DNA of 43,154 nt from Mediterranea sp. (in: CFB group bacteria) (GTDB lineage Bacteria; Bacteroidota; Bacteroidia; Bacteroidales; Bacteroidaceae), in the NCBI GenBank assembly GCA_031262385.1, contig JAISHU010000071.1, forward strand, positions 1-43,154, in the 5' to 3' direction. The position numbers and the translations under genes were made by a program. The first letter of the stretch is position 1. Every line of letters starts with the position of its first letter. The notes beneath the pieces are model-generated. The model made no database searches and was not told the DNA's origin. It worked only from the letters and a program-made list of their open reading frames with translations. Shown here in pieces: positions 43,087-43,154 of the stretch.

Positions 43087-43154
43087 CGGCGACTACCTAC
43101 TCTCCCACTGTTACGCAGTACCATCGGCGTGACAAGGCTTAACTTCTCTGTTCG
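43087..43154 (-). rRNA. rrf: 5S ribosomal RNA, 3' part (cut by window edge)
   Basis: Read on the minus strand the segment begins CGAACAGAGAAGTTAAGCC and ends GAGTAGGTAGTCGCCG, the conserved 3' two-thirds of bacterial 5S rRNA, including the CGAACAGAGAAGUUAAG loop region. The 5' part and the 23S and 16S genes lie beyond the window. Confidence 0.9.

Overview
The window comes from a member of the Bacteroidota, most likely order Bacteroidales. The evidence is a SusC/SusD pair with xylan-acting glycoside hydrolases, a GLPGLI-family protein next to a TonB-dependent receptor-like protein, a TamL-type lipoprotein with TamB, M56 peptidase and TonB domains fused in one protein, and promoters with the Bacteroides -7 box (TAnnTTTG) in place of Shine-Dalgarno-led genes. 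Genus and species cannot be fixed from the sequence alone.

Layout. (1) 1-5592, minus strand: a surface polysaccharide/LPS glycosyltransferase operon read from one promoter near 5561-5592: GT2, a GT2-kinase fusion, GT90, GT8, a Fic protein with a BRO-like N-terminus, and a second GT2 cut by the window edge. (2) 5538-6252: gene-free, with a hairpin, a polypurine tract and a 22-bp degenerate tandem array leading into dnaB (+), followed by a solitary sufB (+). (3) 9418-14322: terminator, then blaI/blaR1-like genes, a large non-coding repeat block, a decayed blaR1 derivative with two TonB domains, and a ComEA-like helix-hairpin-helix protein downstream of an NSS transporter. (4) 15734-16375: divergent promoters, a VanZ-like protein and the remnant of an ATPase gene. 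(5) 16382-23094: tamL and tamB, overlapping by 4 bp. (6) 23180-27802: a three-gene envelope operon (GLPGLI protein, TonB-receptor-like protein, 6-bladed propeller lipoprotein). (7) 27803-28944: a second copy of the non-coding block, a 33-bp repeat and a second 22-bp array, then a hemerythrin/RIC-like protein and a LuxR regulator with a degenerate receiver. (8) 30346-31671: an AAA+ ATPase behind a large palindromic promoter region. (9) 31726-42911, minus strand: a glucuronoxylan utilisation locus (GH8, SusC, SusD, GH115, GH67). (10) 43045-43154: terminator and 3' part of a 5S rRNA gene, i.e. the end of an rRNA operon.

How the genes work together. In the xylan locus SusC/SusD import oligosaccharides, GH115 and GH67 remove (4-O-methyl)glucuronic acid from polymeric or oligomeric xylan, and GH8 trims xylo-oligosaccharides from the reducing end. 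No endoxylanase and no HTCS regulator lie in the window. tamL/tamB serve outer-membrane biogenesis, and the glycosyltransferase operon builds and probably phosphorylates an outer-membrane glycolipid. The hemerythrin and regulator pair looks like a nitrosative or oxidative stress module.

The least explained material is non-coding. Several intergenic arrays sit on a 22-bp lattice (with some 21-bp steps and one 33-bp array). One 15-bp core is shared by the arrays upstream of dnaB and of the hemerythrin gene, and a roughly 600-bp block carrying two other 22-bp arrays occurs twice in the same orientation. No protein, CRISPR or transposase explains them.
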